From contig DUCM01000021.1 of the NCBI GenBank assembly GCA_012959785.1, positions 112,442 through 176,441 on the forward strand: a stretch of 64,000 bases of DNA, given 5' to 3'. The stretch's first letter is position 1. The number at the start of each line of letters is the position of its first letter. The notes beneath the pieces are model-generated. The model was not told where the DNA came from. It saw only the letters and a program-made list of their open reading frames with translations, and did no database searches. This document shows positions 49,424-58,447 of the stretch, in pieces. Both the position numbers and the translations under genes were made by a program. The DNA comes from Planctomycetota bacterium (GTDB taxonomy: Bacteria; Planctomycetota; UBA1135; GCA-002686595).

Positions 49424-50515
49424 TTGAACGCTCTTCGCTACCTGCCCTTCGCGGTCCGCGGCCTGCGCCGCAAGGGCCCGCCGTTGCACCTGACCCTGTT
49501 CGTCACCGGGGCCTGCAATCTGCGTTGTCGGCACTGCTTTCACTTCAAGGAGGTCGCCGAGGGCCTGAGTGGGCCCAGTCTTGATGAGGTGCGCCGCCTG
49601 GCTGATTCGGCGGCGCGCATGGGGCCGCTCCTGTGGGTCAGCTTCGGCGGCGGCGAACCCTTCTTGCGCCCGGACCTCGCCGAGTTGGCCGGGGCTTTCG
49701 GTCGTCATGGCCTGCGGCACCTGGCGATTCCGACCAACGGCATGGTGGAGCGCACTCAACACCAACAGGTGCAGAATATTCTGCGCGCGGCACCTGAGAC
49801 CTTCCTCTCCATCTCGGTCTCCATCGACGGCCCGCCAGAGATCCACGACGCGATCCGCGCTGAAGAGGGCTCCCACGCGCGAGCCATAGAGAGTCTCCTG
49901 GAGTACCGCCGCCAGGCGGACCGCGAGGAGCGCCTGGGCTTGGGTATCACGGTCACCTTGACCAGCGAGAACCAAGACTGCCTGCCCGAGTACATCGAAG
50001 AGTTGGCTCGCAAGGTGCGGCCCGACAACATCACCCTGGGCCTCGCGCGGCACAAGGCCCTCGACGAGTCCCTGCTCAAGGTGGACCTCGACCGCTACCA
50101 GGAATTGGTTGCGGCCAAGGCGCGCCTGATGCGGTCTGGGCAGCTAGCGTACTTTGACTTTCCTCTCGCCAAGGTGGCGGCCGCTCGCGATGAGATGATG
50201 TACCGCCACGTGGAAGGGGTGGCACGCGGTGGGGGAGCCTGGTTGCCCTGCACGGCGGGCTCCTTGAGCGCGGTCATTTTCGAGGATGGCGTCGTGCAGC
50301 CCTGCGAGGTCTTGGGCGCTACCATCGGCAACTTGGCGGAGACGGATTGGGACCTAGAGCGACTCTGGAACAGCGAGCGCGCCAGTGAATTGCGCCGCAA
50401 GATCCGCGACACCCGTTGCACTTGCACCTATGAATGCGCCCAGGGAGACAATGTGCTCTTCCGTCCGGCATCCTGGCCGCGGCTCGGTCGCGCGCTCTTG
50501 GCGAAGCGGCCATGA
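49424..50515 (+). CDS. Radical SAM protein with SPASM-like C-terminus
   Basis: A 363-residue protein beginning at TTG 49424; the earlier ATG at 49343 lies in the terminator. The CxxxCxxC cluster is in VTGACNLRCRHCFHF, followed by SFGGGEPFLRPDL (glycine-rich SAM binding) and SISVSIDGPPEIHD. The C-terminal region has additional Cys (LPCTAGSLSAVIFEDGVVQP with Cys, then CTCTYECAQGDN), typical of SPASM/twitch domains holding auxiliary Fe-S clusters used in peptide or carbohydrate modification. Its stop overlaps the next gene's start (ATGA). Substrate unknown; the two downstream glycosyltransferases suggest a role in building or modifying a surface glycan or lipid. Confidence 0.88.
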   Translation: MNALRYLPFAVRGLRRKGPPLHLTLFVTGACNLRCRHCFHFKEVAEGLSGPSLDEVRRLADSAARMGPLLWVSFGGGEPFLRPDLAELAGAFGRHGLRHLAIPTNGMVERTQHQQVQNILRAAPETFLSISVSIDGPPEIHDAIRAEEGSHARAIESLLEYRRQADREERLGLGITVTLTSENQDCLPEYIEELARKVRPDNITLGLARHKALDESLLKVDLDRYQELVAAKARLMRSGQLAYFDFPLAKVAAARDEMMYRHVEGVARGGGAWLPCTAGSLSAVIFEDGVVQPCEVLGATIGNLAETDWDLERLWNSERASELRRKIRDTRCTCTYECAQGDNVLFRPASWPRLGRALLAKRP

Positions 50516-51546
50516 AGTCTCCGCGCCTGGGGCTCCTCGTCGCTTGCCGCAACGAAGCGCCGGTGGTCCATCGCAAGCTCGAAAACCTCCTGACGCTCGC
50601 CTGGCCGGCCTGCGCCTCGCCGCCGAGCGTAGTCGTGGTGGACGACCACTCGCGGGATGGCACCTTCGAGGCCGCGGCGAGTTGGAGTGCGCGCTTCGAG
50701 GAGGCAGGCCTCGATTTCCTCGTGACCCGCAGCGAAGCCCGCGCCGGCAAGAATGGCGCCCTCGAACACGGCCTGGCGCTGCTCGCCGATTCCGTCGACC
50801 TGGTGTTCTTGACCGACGCCGATGTGACCCTCGACACCGACGCCCTGAAGCGCATGGCGGCGGCCTTTGAAAAGAACCCCCGCCTGGGCCTCGCTTGCGG
50901 CGAGCAAGTCTTTCTCGAATCCCTGGCAGACGCTGCCGCCAGGTGCTCAGCGGCGGGGGCCTGGGACCTTGGAACCGCCTGGGTGCGGCGCCTGGAGTCG
51001 CGCTTCGGCAAGCTCTTCAGCGTTCACGGCCAGCTCCTCGCCTGGCGCGCCGACCTGCGCCTCGTGCCACGGCCCGGCGTGGCTGCCGACGATGTGGACC
51101 TGATGCTGCAAGCCCGCGGCAGCGCTGCGCCGCAGGTGCGTATGGTGCGTGCTGCGCGCTTTTTTGAGGAGAAGAAAACCGCCCGCAGCGGTGGCCGCGA
51201 GCAGGCTTTGCGCCGGGCGCGCGCCTGGTTCCAGGTCTTTGCCGGTCGCCCCAGGCCGGCGGGCTTTGGCGGTTTTGATGCCATGCAGTATTGGGCCTAT
51301 CGTTATTTGCCCGGGCTGCTGCCCCGGATCGCCATCCTCGCCTTCGCCATGCTCTTGGGGCTTGGTTTCTGGTTCGGGGGGTACCTTGGCGTCTTTTCCG
51401 CCGCGGGCCTTGCCCTTGTGCTCGCCCTGACGCCCCTGGGCCGCGGCTGCCTGGGATGCTTGACCACGATCGCCATGGCGCGCCGCTTGGAACGCTTGAA
51501 CGCCATGGATGAAACCTGGGAAACCAAACGGCTCTCGGAGTCCTGA
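50512..51546 (+). CDS. Glycosyltransferase family 2
   Basis: A 344-residue membrane-associated protein. The GT-A nucleotide-binding strand LGLLVACRNEAPVVHRKLEN, the VVVVDDHSRDGT loop, and the metal-binding D-A-D in LVFLTDADVTLDTDAL are present, with the acceptor-side AADDVDLMLQARG. The C-terminal part has two membrane helices (IAILAFAMLLGLGFWFGGYL; VFSAAGLALVLALTPL), as in processive or polyprenyl-linked GT2 enzymes. Start ATG 50512 overlaps the radical SAM stop. The gap to the next gene is about 90 bases. Confidence 0.9.
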   Translation: MKSPRLGLLVACRNEAPVVHRKLENLLTLAWPACASPPSVVVVDDHSRDGTFEAAASWSARFEEAGLDFLVTRSEARAGKNGALEHGLALLADSVDLVFLTDADVTLDTDALKRMAAAFEKNPRLGLACGEQVFLESLADAAARCSAAGAWDLGTAWVRRLESRFGKLFSVHGQLLAWRADLRLVPRPGVAADDVDLMLQARGSAAPQVRMVRAARFFEEKKTARSGGREQALRRARAWFQVFAGRPRPAGFGGFDAMQYWAYRYLPGLLPRIAILAFAMLLGLGFWFGGYLGVFSAAGLALVLALTPLGRGCLGCLTTIAMARRLERLNAMDETWETKRLSES

Positions 51547-51636
51547 CGGGGCGCGCGGCGCCGATTCTTCGGGGCGATCGCTCGTTGCGCAGCTTCCGCC
51601 TTGCATCCGGTCCGCTTGGACTGGACGCTGCTCCTC

Positions 51637-53649
51637 ATGAGTCCGATGCCCGGCACTTCGCAAACCGCCACGCCTCAAGCGATCGACCCGTCGCCGTCCC
51701 AGGGCGAACTTGCTCTCACGCGCCGGGAACGCCCGGCCCTGGCCTTGTTGCTGCTCTTGGCGTTTGGTTTGCGTTTTTTGTGCGTCGCGCAGTACGAAGC
51801 TAACCATCCCGGCGCCGACTTTCCGCTCATCGACGGGGCCTCCTACGATTCCTGGGGAGCGCGCATCGCCGCTGGCGATTGGTTGGGCTCGGAGGTCTTC
51901 TTTCAGGAACCGCTCTACCCGTATTTCCTGGGCGCGGTCTACTCCATTGCTGGCCACGACCTTTCCATCGTGCGCCTCTTGCAGTGCGCTCTCGGTGCCG
52001 CCGCCGTTCTCTTCGTGTTCTTCCTGGCGCGCAGGATGGGCGGCCGCTTTGCCGGGTGGGTTGCGGGGCTGGCGCTCGCGGGGTACGGCCCGGCGATCCT
52101 GCTGCCGAGCCTGCTTTTGAAACCCAACCTATTCCTGCCGCTCTTCGCTTGGCTGGCACTCTTGCTGGGCGGCTGCCATGGCAGGCGGCGTTGGCTCTGG
52201 ATCGGCGTCCTGGCGGGACTCGGCGCGCTCTTGCGCGGCAACATGCTCCTGCTGCTGCCGGGCTTCTGTCTGTGGGCTTTCTTCGAGCGTGATGGAGATC
52301 GCAACCCTGCGCCGCCCAGGCGTCATGTGCGCCTGGCGAGTTTCGTGCTCGGCAGCGCCTTGGTTCTGGCTCCGGTGTTCTTGCGCAATCTCGTCGTGGC
52401 TGGCGAGGCCGTCCTGACCACCAGTGGCGCGGGCACCAATGTCTATGGCGGCAACAATGCAGAGAACCCTTACGGCGTCGCCACCGAACTCGACTTTGTG
52501 CGCGGCATTCCCCGCTACGAGGCCGATGACTGGCGCCAGGAAGCCCAGCGCCGACTCGGCGGTGAACTCGACGCCTCCGAGGTCTCGCGCTACTGGCTCG
52601 CGCAAACTTTGTCGTCCATGGCCCGGGACCCCGCGCTCCACGGACGCATCTTCTGGAACAAGTTGCGCCTGGCCCTGGGCTTCTACGAGGTGCCCGACAA
52701 CCATCTCTACAGTTGGGATCGGCGCTTTGTGGCGCTCCTTGCCCTGCCCTGGCCAGGCTTTGGTTTGTGGGGCAGCTTGGGGCTCGCGGGGCTCTTGTGG
52801 TGGCTCCTGTCTCGGCGCGAGACAGTTTCCCCGGGCGGCGCGTCGGCCTTGGCCCTCTTGTTCGCGGCCTACCTCGCCACCATTGTCCTGACCGTTATGA
52901 GTTCACGGGCGCGCCTGCCTCTGGTGATCCTGCTCCTGCCCTTCGCCGGGCTGTGGTTGGCCCGCGCCCGCACCCTCGCCATGCGGCCCGCTCAAGGGGG
53001 CATCGCACGTCTCGCGGGCTCCCTGGCCCTGGGAGTCCTGGTGGTTTCCTGGCCGGTTCTAAGCGAGGCGACTCTCGCCAAGGATGTGGACGAGCGCGAG
53101 TACAACTTGGCCGTGCAGCGGGTGCAGGAGGGGCGCTTCTCGGAAGCCCGTTCCCTGGCCGTCGAGCTCGCCCGCGAGTACCCGGCCAGCGCACGCCTCG
53201 CGGTGCTCCTGGCTGAACTCGACTGGTGCGAGGGCCTCGACCTGCGCGCCGCCGGCCACGAAACCGCGGGTCGTGCCCAGATCAGCGCCGCCCTGGCCCA
53301 GCTCGAGGGCCAAAGCGCCCGCGAGGGGATCATCCCCCGCGAGCGCGCCCGCGCCTGGCAGCTCGCCGGGCGCATCCAGTCGAGCCTCGAGAACTATGGG
53401 TCCGCGGCCCGTTTCATGGCCCGCGCCCGCCAGATCTGGCCTCTCGACCCCGACCTCTGGCTTGAACATCTCGGTGTGCGCTTCGAACTCTGGCGCACCC
53501 AGCCCCGCTCCGACCGCGCCGCCGCGGGCCGCGCCCTGCGCGCCGAATTGGAACGCTTTCTCGCCGAACACCCGGCCTCGACCGTGGGTCAGGCCCTTGG
53601 AAAGGCCCTGCGCGAAGAACTCAGTGCATTCAACGCAGACCGAGCCTGA
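51637..53649 (+). CDS. Polytopic GT39-like (GT-C) glycosyltransferase with C-terminal helical repeats
   Basis: A 670-residue protein. The first about 480 residues carry some 8-10 hydrophobic helices (ALALLLLLAFGLRFLCVAQY; GAAAVLFVFFLARRMGGRFA; LPLFAWLALLLGG; GALLRGNMLLLLPGFCLWAF). The early loop has an acidic motif, FPLIDGASYDSWG, and the proline-rich FQEPLYPYFLGAVY. These are the hallmarks of GT-C enzymes that transfer sugars from polyprenyl-phosphate carriers at the outer face. The remaining about 190 residues are soluble helical repeats (REYPASARLAVLLAELDWCE), TPR-like. Start ATG 51637, with in-frame TTG 51601 upstream. Likely cotranscribed with the radical SAM and GT2 genes. Confidence 0.8.
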   Translation: MSPMPGTSQTATPQAIDPSPSQGELALTRRERPALALLLLLAFGLRFLCVAQYEANHPGADFPLIDGASYDSWGARIAAGDWLGSEVFFQEPLYPYFLGAVYSIAGHDLSIVRLLQCALGAAAVLFVFFLARRMGGRFAGWVAGLALAGYGPAILLPSLLLKPNLFLPLFAWLALLLGGCHGRRRWLWIGVLAGLGALLRGNMLLLLPGFCLWAFFERDGDRNPAPPRRHVRLASFVLGSALVLAPVFLRNLVVAGEAVLTTSGAGTNVYGGNNAENPYGVATELDFVRGIPRYEADDWRQEAQRRLGGELDASEVSRYWLAQTLSSMARDPALHGRIFWNKLRLALGFYEVPDNHLYSWDRRFVALLALPWPGFGLWGSLGLAGLLWWLLSRRETVSPGGASALALLFAAYLATIVLTVMSSRARLPLVILLLPFAGLWLARARTLAMRPAQGGIARLAGSLALGVLVVSWPVLSEATLAKDVDEREYNLAVQRVQEGRFSEARSLAVELAREYPASARLAVLLAELDWCEGLDLRAAGHETAGRAQISAALAQLEGQSAREGIIPRERARAWQLAGRIQSSLENYGSAARFMARARQIWPLDPDLWLEHLGVRFELWRTQPRSDRAAAGRALRAELERFLAEHPASTVGQALGKALREELSAFNADRA

Positions 53650-54256
53650 TGGCCCAGCCCTCGGCGTGGAACGCGTCGATGAAGTCAGTCTCGTCCACAT
53701 CCGCCGGGACCGTGTAGTCCCCCGACGCGACCAGGCTGAGACCGTTGCTGAAGGGATATTCGAATCCACTCCCGAGTCTGAGTCCCGACTCGGTCGGTCG
53801 GACAGAAGGGCTATCGGGATCGGAGCAGGCCAGCCCAATCGAAAGCAAGGGGATCACCCGATTCCCCTTATCGAAGTAGTGCTGGTAGCTGGCCGCGATT
53901 TCGTCCACATCGAATCAGGTAGAATCGCTTTCAATTCCGCCACTTCCTATCGCGAGGGTGATCGCAAGGTGCCTGATGGGCCGATCATCATAGACGGAGT
54001 GACTCTCCGAGGGTGAGTAGAGCGACTGGACCGCGGACTGGGCGGTCCCGCCAAAGGGAGTGACGCGGGTGGCGCCGAGTTCGATCTGGGTCATGGAGTA
54101 GTCCACTTCCCTCGGAGTGTTGAAGCCCGGACCAAAGGCCTCAAGCTCATGGTCGTCGAAAGCGACCGCGTTGAGGCCAACCGTAGGCCGCCATTCCGCT
54201 CCTGCAACGCTCTGGCAGCCGGAGCCAATTGCAAGATCGTCTCCGGAGTTGCTGGC
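53630..54256 (-). pseudogene. Decayed outer-membrane beta-barrel-like protein (C-terminal remnant)
   Basis: One minus-strand frame runs from about 54256 to the TGA at 53630, broken by an in-frame TGA at 53915-53917. The translation shows beta-barrel-like strands throughout: GAEWRPTVGLNAVAF, YSMTQIELGATRVTPFG, HLAITLAIGSGG, (stop), VIPLLSIGLA, GLRLGSGFEYPFSNGLSLVA, GWAIRLGLR. Because both halves are in the same frame, a single nonsense mutation separates them. No start codon with a signal peptide exists upstream; an in-frame TGA at 54257-54259 borders the PpiC gene, so the 5' part is missing. The 3' end overlaps the GT39-like gene by 20 bases. The barrel assignment is based on alternating hydrophobic pattern only. 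Confidence 0.6.
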
Positions 54257-54264
54257 TCAGTCCC

Positions 54265-56178
54265 CTAACCGCCAAACATACCCGGCAGTAGGGTGATGTT
54301 GAGATGGCGGGTCTTTTCGTGGACGAAGCCAGCGACTTCGACTTGGCTGGGTCGCGCGGTCTCCAGGGTGAGGCGCAATTCGTCGCGCACTTCCTCGAAG
54401 GGCACCAGTTGGATGCCCGCGCACTCGAAGAGGAAGAATTGGCTGTTTTGGGCGAAGGGCTCGGCCACGGCGCCGGGGGAGAGGCCCGTTAGGATGTCCT
54501 GGATTTCCTGGGACCAGGTGTGCAGCCGGAACCGCCCCGGGCCGCGGCCGCCCAGGTCGCGGGTGGTGGGGTCCATTGAGAAGGCGCGCGCCAGGGCGGA
54601 GAAGTCCTCGCCGTCGAGTGCTCGTCGGCGCAACTTGGCGAGGAAGTTCAGGGCCTTGGCGCTCTCGTCCTTGATGTAGGCGGCGAGTTGTTCTTCGGTG
54701 GTCAACTGCCCTTCAGGCGGCGTGGGGATCATGCGCAGGATGAAACGCACATCGAGGCTCTGGCCGTCCTCGCCGTAACGCAGCCGCCAGGCGGCTTGCA
54801 CCTGTGCGGGTGTGACCTCGCGCTCCAGGATCAGCAGCCTCTCCGCCAGGAGGGTGTGGGCAACGCGTAGGTGGGACTTGCGCCGAAAGTCGGCTTCGGT
54901 TTCGCCTCGGGCAGCGAGACCACTCAACCACTCGGCACGGTCGCCCTGGTGAAAGATCTCAACCAGGCGGTCGGTGTCGGCGCTGATGCGCGTGTCGATC
55001 TCCACACTGCTCAGACTCAGGCCCGCGGCGTTGGCGAGGGCATCGATGACCCGGCGGTCCACGAAGGCTGGCGCCAGGGACCGGCCCCGAGCGGCCACCA
55101 GATAGCGGGCGAACTTCTCACGGCTCACAGGCACGCCGTCGAGGCTAAAAACAGCTCGCCCCAGGCGTCGGTCAGAGGCGGACAGGGGCCGTTCGAGTTC
55201 GGCGTGCACTTCGATTGAGACCTCGGCGAGCAGGCGCGTGTTCAGCGCCTCGCTCTCGGCGGCGCTGGCCGATTCGGCACGCAAGAGGGCTTCGACTTCG
55301 GCACGCACTTCCTCCAGAGGGTGCGCTGTGCGTGACTCGATACGGAAGATGTTGTAGCCGCCGCGGGCGTAGAGGGGCTTGGAAACCTGACCCATGGGCA
55401 CGCTGGTGAGGTCGCCGCCCACGATGCCCGGCCAGTTCTCGGGGAGGAAGGGCTCGTCGAGCAGTCCGCCGCGGGCGGCGCTTTCTGGATCGTCACTCTC
55501 AGTCTTCACCAGCTCGGCAAAGTCGGCTCCGGCGCTGAGTTGCGCGAGGAGGGCATTCGCTTTTTCGAGCACTCGGGCGCGGGCCACGCGGCCCAGTTCG
55601 AGAACTTCGTCACGGGTCGCGCCCGGGGGCTGGCTGGAAAGGACCACCTCCAGGAATAGCCGCGAGACCATGATCTGCTCCCCGCCGGGTCCGTACTCGC
55701 GCTCCCAGACGCGCAGCAGGGAGGCGCGGTCAAGGGTGCGTTGCTTTTGCACCAGGGCCTCGGTCCATTGTTCGAGACGCAATTCTTCCAGGCGCGTGGC
55801 GTAGTACGAAGCCGGGTCGAGTTGTTGCAGAGCGAGTTCGGCGATCCAGCGTTCGCGCTGGCCATCGAAGGCCACGGCCACCCGCTCGGCGACCTGACTG
55901 TCAATGAGGGCCACGAGATTCTCTTCGCGCAAGTGGATGCGCTCGGCCGCGGCCTTGCGCTCGAGGGCTCGACGCAGGGCGAAGGCCGTGATGTTTTCAG
56001 CGCCTCGAAAGCGTACTAGCCAGGCGGCATATTCTTCCCAGGCGATCTGCTCGCCGTCGATGGCGAGGGGCGCGGGGGGGCTCGGGGTTTGGTGCGGCGT
56101 GCTTGCCGCCGGGGCGTCTTGCGCCGGGGCGACAGGCGCCGCCAGGGCCAGGGCGAGGAGCGTGGCAAGGAATCTCAT
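54265..56178 (-). CDS. Periplasmic PpiC-type peptidyl-prolyl isomerase, tandem domains
   Basis: A 637-residue exported protein with signal peptide MRFLATLLALALAAPVAPAQ. Two parvulin-like regions are visible. The first (about residues 185-295) has SRLFLEVVLSSQPPGATRDE, FAELVKTESDDPESAARGG and GYNIFRIESRTAHP. The second (about 485-610) has DVRFILRMIPTPPEGQ, FSALARAFSMDPTTRDLGGR and FFLFECAGIQ. Both keep the F-x-x-L/V-A/V-x-x-x-S-x-D-P helix and the G-G turn. This fits a SurA/PrsA-like outer-membrane or secreted-protein folding factor. Start ATG 56178 yields the signal peptide. The M28 peptidase gene lies 73 bases upstream on the same strand. Confidence 0.87.
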   Translation of the reverse strand: MRFLATLLALALAAPVAPAQDAPAASTPHQTPSPPAPLAIDGEQIAWEEYAAWLVRFRGAENITAFALRRALERKAAAERIHLREENLVALIDSQVAERVAVAFDGQRERWIAELALQQLDPASYYATRLEELRLEQWTEALVQKQRTLDRASLLRVWEREYGPGGEQIMVSRLFLEVVLSSQPPGATRDEVLELGRVARARVLEKANALLAQLSAGADFAELVKTESDDPESAARGGLLDEPFLPENWPGIVGGDLTSVPMGQVSKPLYARGGYNIFRIESRTAHPLEEVRAEVEALLRAESASAAESEALNTRLLAEVSIEVHAELERPLSASDRRLGRAVFSLDGVPVSREKFARYLVAARGRSLAPAFVDRRVIDALANAAGLSLSSVEIDTRISADTDRLVEIFHQGDRAEWLSGLAARGETEADFRRKSHLRVAHTLLAERLLILEREVTPAQVQAAWRLRYGEDGQSLDVRFILRMIPTPPEGQLTTEEQLAAYIKDESAKALNFLAKLRRRALDGEDFSALARAFSMDPTTRDLGGRGPGRFRLHTWSQEIQDILTGLSPGAVAEPFAQNSQFFLFECAGIQLVPFEEVRDELRLTLETARPSQVEVAGFVHEKTRHLNITLLPGMFGG

Positions 56179-56251
56179 GCACCCTTCATAGCGCCCAAGA
56201 GCCAGTATGGCGCAAAATTCCAGCACCATTGCCGGGACGCGACACACGGCC

Positions 56252-58240
56252 CTACTCACCAGCGAGGCGGTGCAGGGCCCTCAGCAGGGACTCAGTCTCG
56301 GCCGCCAGGGCTGCGCTGCTCACTTGCGCGGCACGGCGCAGGGAGGGCAAGGCTTCGCTGGAATATCCCGTCTCGAGTCCTGGCGCCCAGAGGCGATTTT
56401 TGAACCAGCTCCGACCGCTGAGGCCGTCCCGGGCTTCGAGCTGCATGTAGAAGCGATTCTCTCCAGCTCGCACCCGCCCGTCCGCGGCCAGCTTGTCAAA
56501 GGCCCGCGCCAAGGCTTGCGCGTGAAGGGGACCCAGCCAGTCGGCGTTCGCTTCCACCAGGCGCGCCATGCTGCCGGCTGCCTCGCCTTCGTCAAAACTC
56601 GCAAAGCCCGCTTCGGCGCAGCGCACGAGGAGCGCGGCGAAGAAGGCCCCGGCGGTTTCGTGGCCGATCCAATCGGGATCGATGAACCGGTCCACCAGGG
56701 CAAAATCATCAAAACTGGTGTGGTATTGGCCGCCCGACGAGCCCGCGAAGGTGATGTCGAGGACCGGCAGGCCCAGGTGGTGCAGGAAGACCGTGTAGTC
56801 CGAACCCGATCCCGCCAAGCCCAAGCTGGGTGGCGTGTCGCCGAGATGGGCGCGCCAGGATTGCCACAGGTTCTTGTATTTGGCCCCGGCGTCTCCAAGA
56901 ACAGGCGTGTCCTCGAGGGCGCGGCGCAAGATCCCCAGAAGTCCCGGCGATCCGCTGGCACCGCGAAACTCCGCTCCGGAGACCACGCTGTCGCCGTTGA
57001 TGTAGGCGATGCAGCGCTCGCGTAGTTCTTGTTCGTGATCTTCAGCCCATTCGGTGCTGCCGATGAGGCCCTGTTCTTCCGCGTCCCAAAACGAGAGCTG
57101 CAGAGTTTCTTTCGGACGCCATCCCGTCCGCGCCCGGGCGCCGAGTCTTTGGGCGGCGCGCAGGAGGGCCACTGTTCCGCTGCCGGCGTCGTGGGCGCCG
57201 CGCACCCACGCGTCGCGGTGGTTGCCAGCGATCACGAGCAGATCGCCTTCGCCCGCCAGGCGCGCGTGGATGTTGAGAATCCGGCGCAGCTGTCGCGGCT
57301 GATCTATCTCGAGTTCGACCTCCACCGGTCCCGGGCCCAGGGCGGCGTGAGCCTGGTCCTTGTCGGCGCTGGCCTCGCGTCCAAGACTCATTCGCCCGAG
57401 ACCTGAGAGCAACTCGCGCGCTTCGCGCACGGGGATCGGCAGGCAGAGAATCTTGGGCAGCGCTTCGGCGAGTTCTTCGGCCGAGAGGCGCGGCACTTCG
57501 CCCTCCTCGCCGGGAGAGGCCCAGCCGGGGGTCGAGGGATCACCCGGGGCCCTCGCCATGGGCGCTATCGAGCCGCGTTGCACGGCCCAATCTGGTTTCC
57601 AGGGCCCCGCGGGCCAAACCGTACCCGCGCCGTCGCCGTCGCCCTCGGGATCGCTGAAGAGCAGCAACCCAACGCATCCAAATTCTTCCGCAAGGCGCGC
57701 CTTGACGCCACGATAGCTGCCGCCGTAGCGCGCCAGGGCGATGCAGCCCTCGGGATCGAGGCCCATTTCCAGGAGTCGTTCGAAGTCCGCCCGCAAGCCC
57801 CGGCCCACATCGATCACCGGAGCGCGCAGCTTGCCGCTTCGCGACCAGGCGTTGAAGGGCGGCACATCTCCCGGCGGCAGGGCGTCGGGATCGAAGCTGC
57901 GGCGCCGTTCGAAGAGGGGCCTACGCGCTTCGGCCGAGGCAAAACCGGCGATGGCAAGTCGCCTTGGCAGGGAGAGCATGACCTGTCGCGGATCGACTTC
58001 GACTTCCCAGCCCGCTTCCTTGAGGACCCGCGCCACGAACTCCGCCCCGCGCCGCGATCCGCTCGTGCCCGCGAGGCGCGCTTCGGCAGTGAGTTCCCGG
58101 GACAAGGACCGAGAGGGAGGGTAGCTGGCGCCTTCCGTTTGCCGCGCCGATCCATTCGCCAATGGAGCCAGCGCCACGAAAGCCATCGTAGCGAAGAGCA
58201 ACTCCGCAATTCTGAGCACACCGAACGTTTGCCGCTTCAT
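56252..58240 (-). CDS. Secreted M28 family metallopeptidase (glutamate carboxypeptidase II-like)
   Basis: A 662-residue protein. The N-terminus (LRIAELLFATMAFVALAPLA) is a signal peptide. A PA-type insert (residues about 140-270, GCIALARYGGSYRGVKARLA) precedes the catalytic domain, which has the dinuclear zinc ligands in GNHRDAWVRGAHDAGSGTVA (His, bridging Asp), FWDAEEQGLIGSTEW (catalytic Glu and ligand Glu), NGDSV (Asp) and GGQYHTSFDDF (His). A helical C-terminal dimerisation-like domain ends the protein. This order, PA inside M28 plus a helical domain, is that of glutamate carboxypeptidase II and transferrin-receptor relatives. All five zinc ligands are present, so peptidase activity is expected. 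Confidence 0.92.
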   Translation of the reverse strand: MKRQTFGVLRIAELLFATMAFVALAPLANGSARQTEGASYPPSRSLSRELTAEARLAGTSGSRRGAEFVARVLKEAGWEVEVDPRQVMLSLPRRLAIAGFASAEARRPLFERRRSFDPDALPPGDVPPFNAWSRSGKLRAPVIDVGRGLRADFERLLEMGLDPEGCIALARYGGSYRGVKARLAEEFGCVGLLLFSDPEGDGDGAGTVWPAGPWKPDWAVQRGSIAPMARAPGDPSTPGWASPGEEGEVPRLSAEELAEALPKILCLPIPVREARELLSGLGRMSLGREASADKDQAHAALGPGPVEVELEIDQPRQLRRILNIHARLAGEGDLLVIAGNHRDAWVRGAHDAGSGTVALLRAAQRLGARARTGWRPKETLQLSFWDAEEQGLIGSTEWAEDHEQELRERCIAYINGDSVVSGAEFRGASGSPGLLGILRRALEDTPVLGDAGAKYKNLWQSWRAHLGDTPPSLGLAGSGSDYTVFLHHLGLPVLDITFAGSSGGQYHTSFDDFALVDRFIDPDWIGHETAGAFFAALLVRCAEAGFASFDEGEAAGSMARLVEANADWLGPLHAQALARAFDKLAADGRVRAGENRFYMQLEARDGLSGRSWFKNRLWAPGLETGYSSEALPSLRRAAQVSSAALAAETESLLRALHRLAGE

Positions 58241-58447
58241 GCCGCCAGTCTATTCGAGTCCCCAGCAGCCAACCAACCTTCGCCTGTTTCCATGCGGCGA
58301 TTGTTCGGCGTCTTCGGGAAAAACACGGCCTACCAGGCGGGAATGGCTGGATACTTCTTGGGGTATTCCGTCCAGTCCGCGGCGGGGCTAGCGGCTTCGC
58401 GGATTCGCCGTTACTCTTGGAAGCTCATTCGTCGAGGTCCCTGGCCG

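Noticed and set aside
57578..58447. Long N-terminal extension of the third secreted protein's frame
   Set aside because: It runs antisense through the M28 peptidase gene. A signal peptide begins only at ATG 58448/58466.
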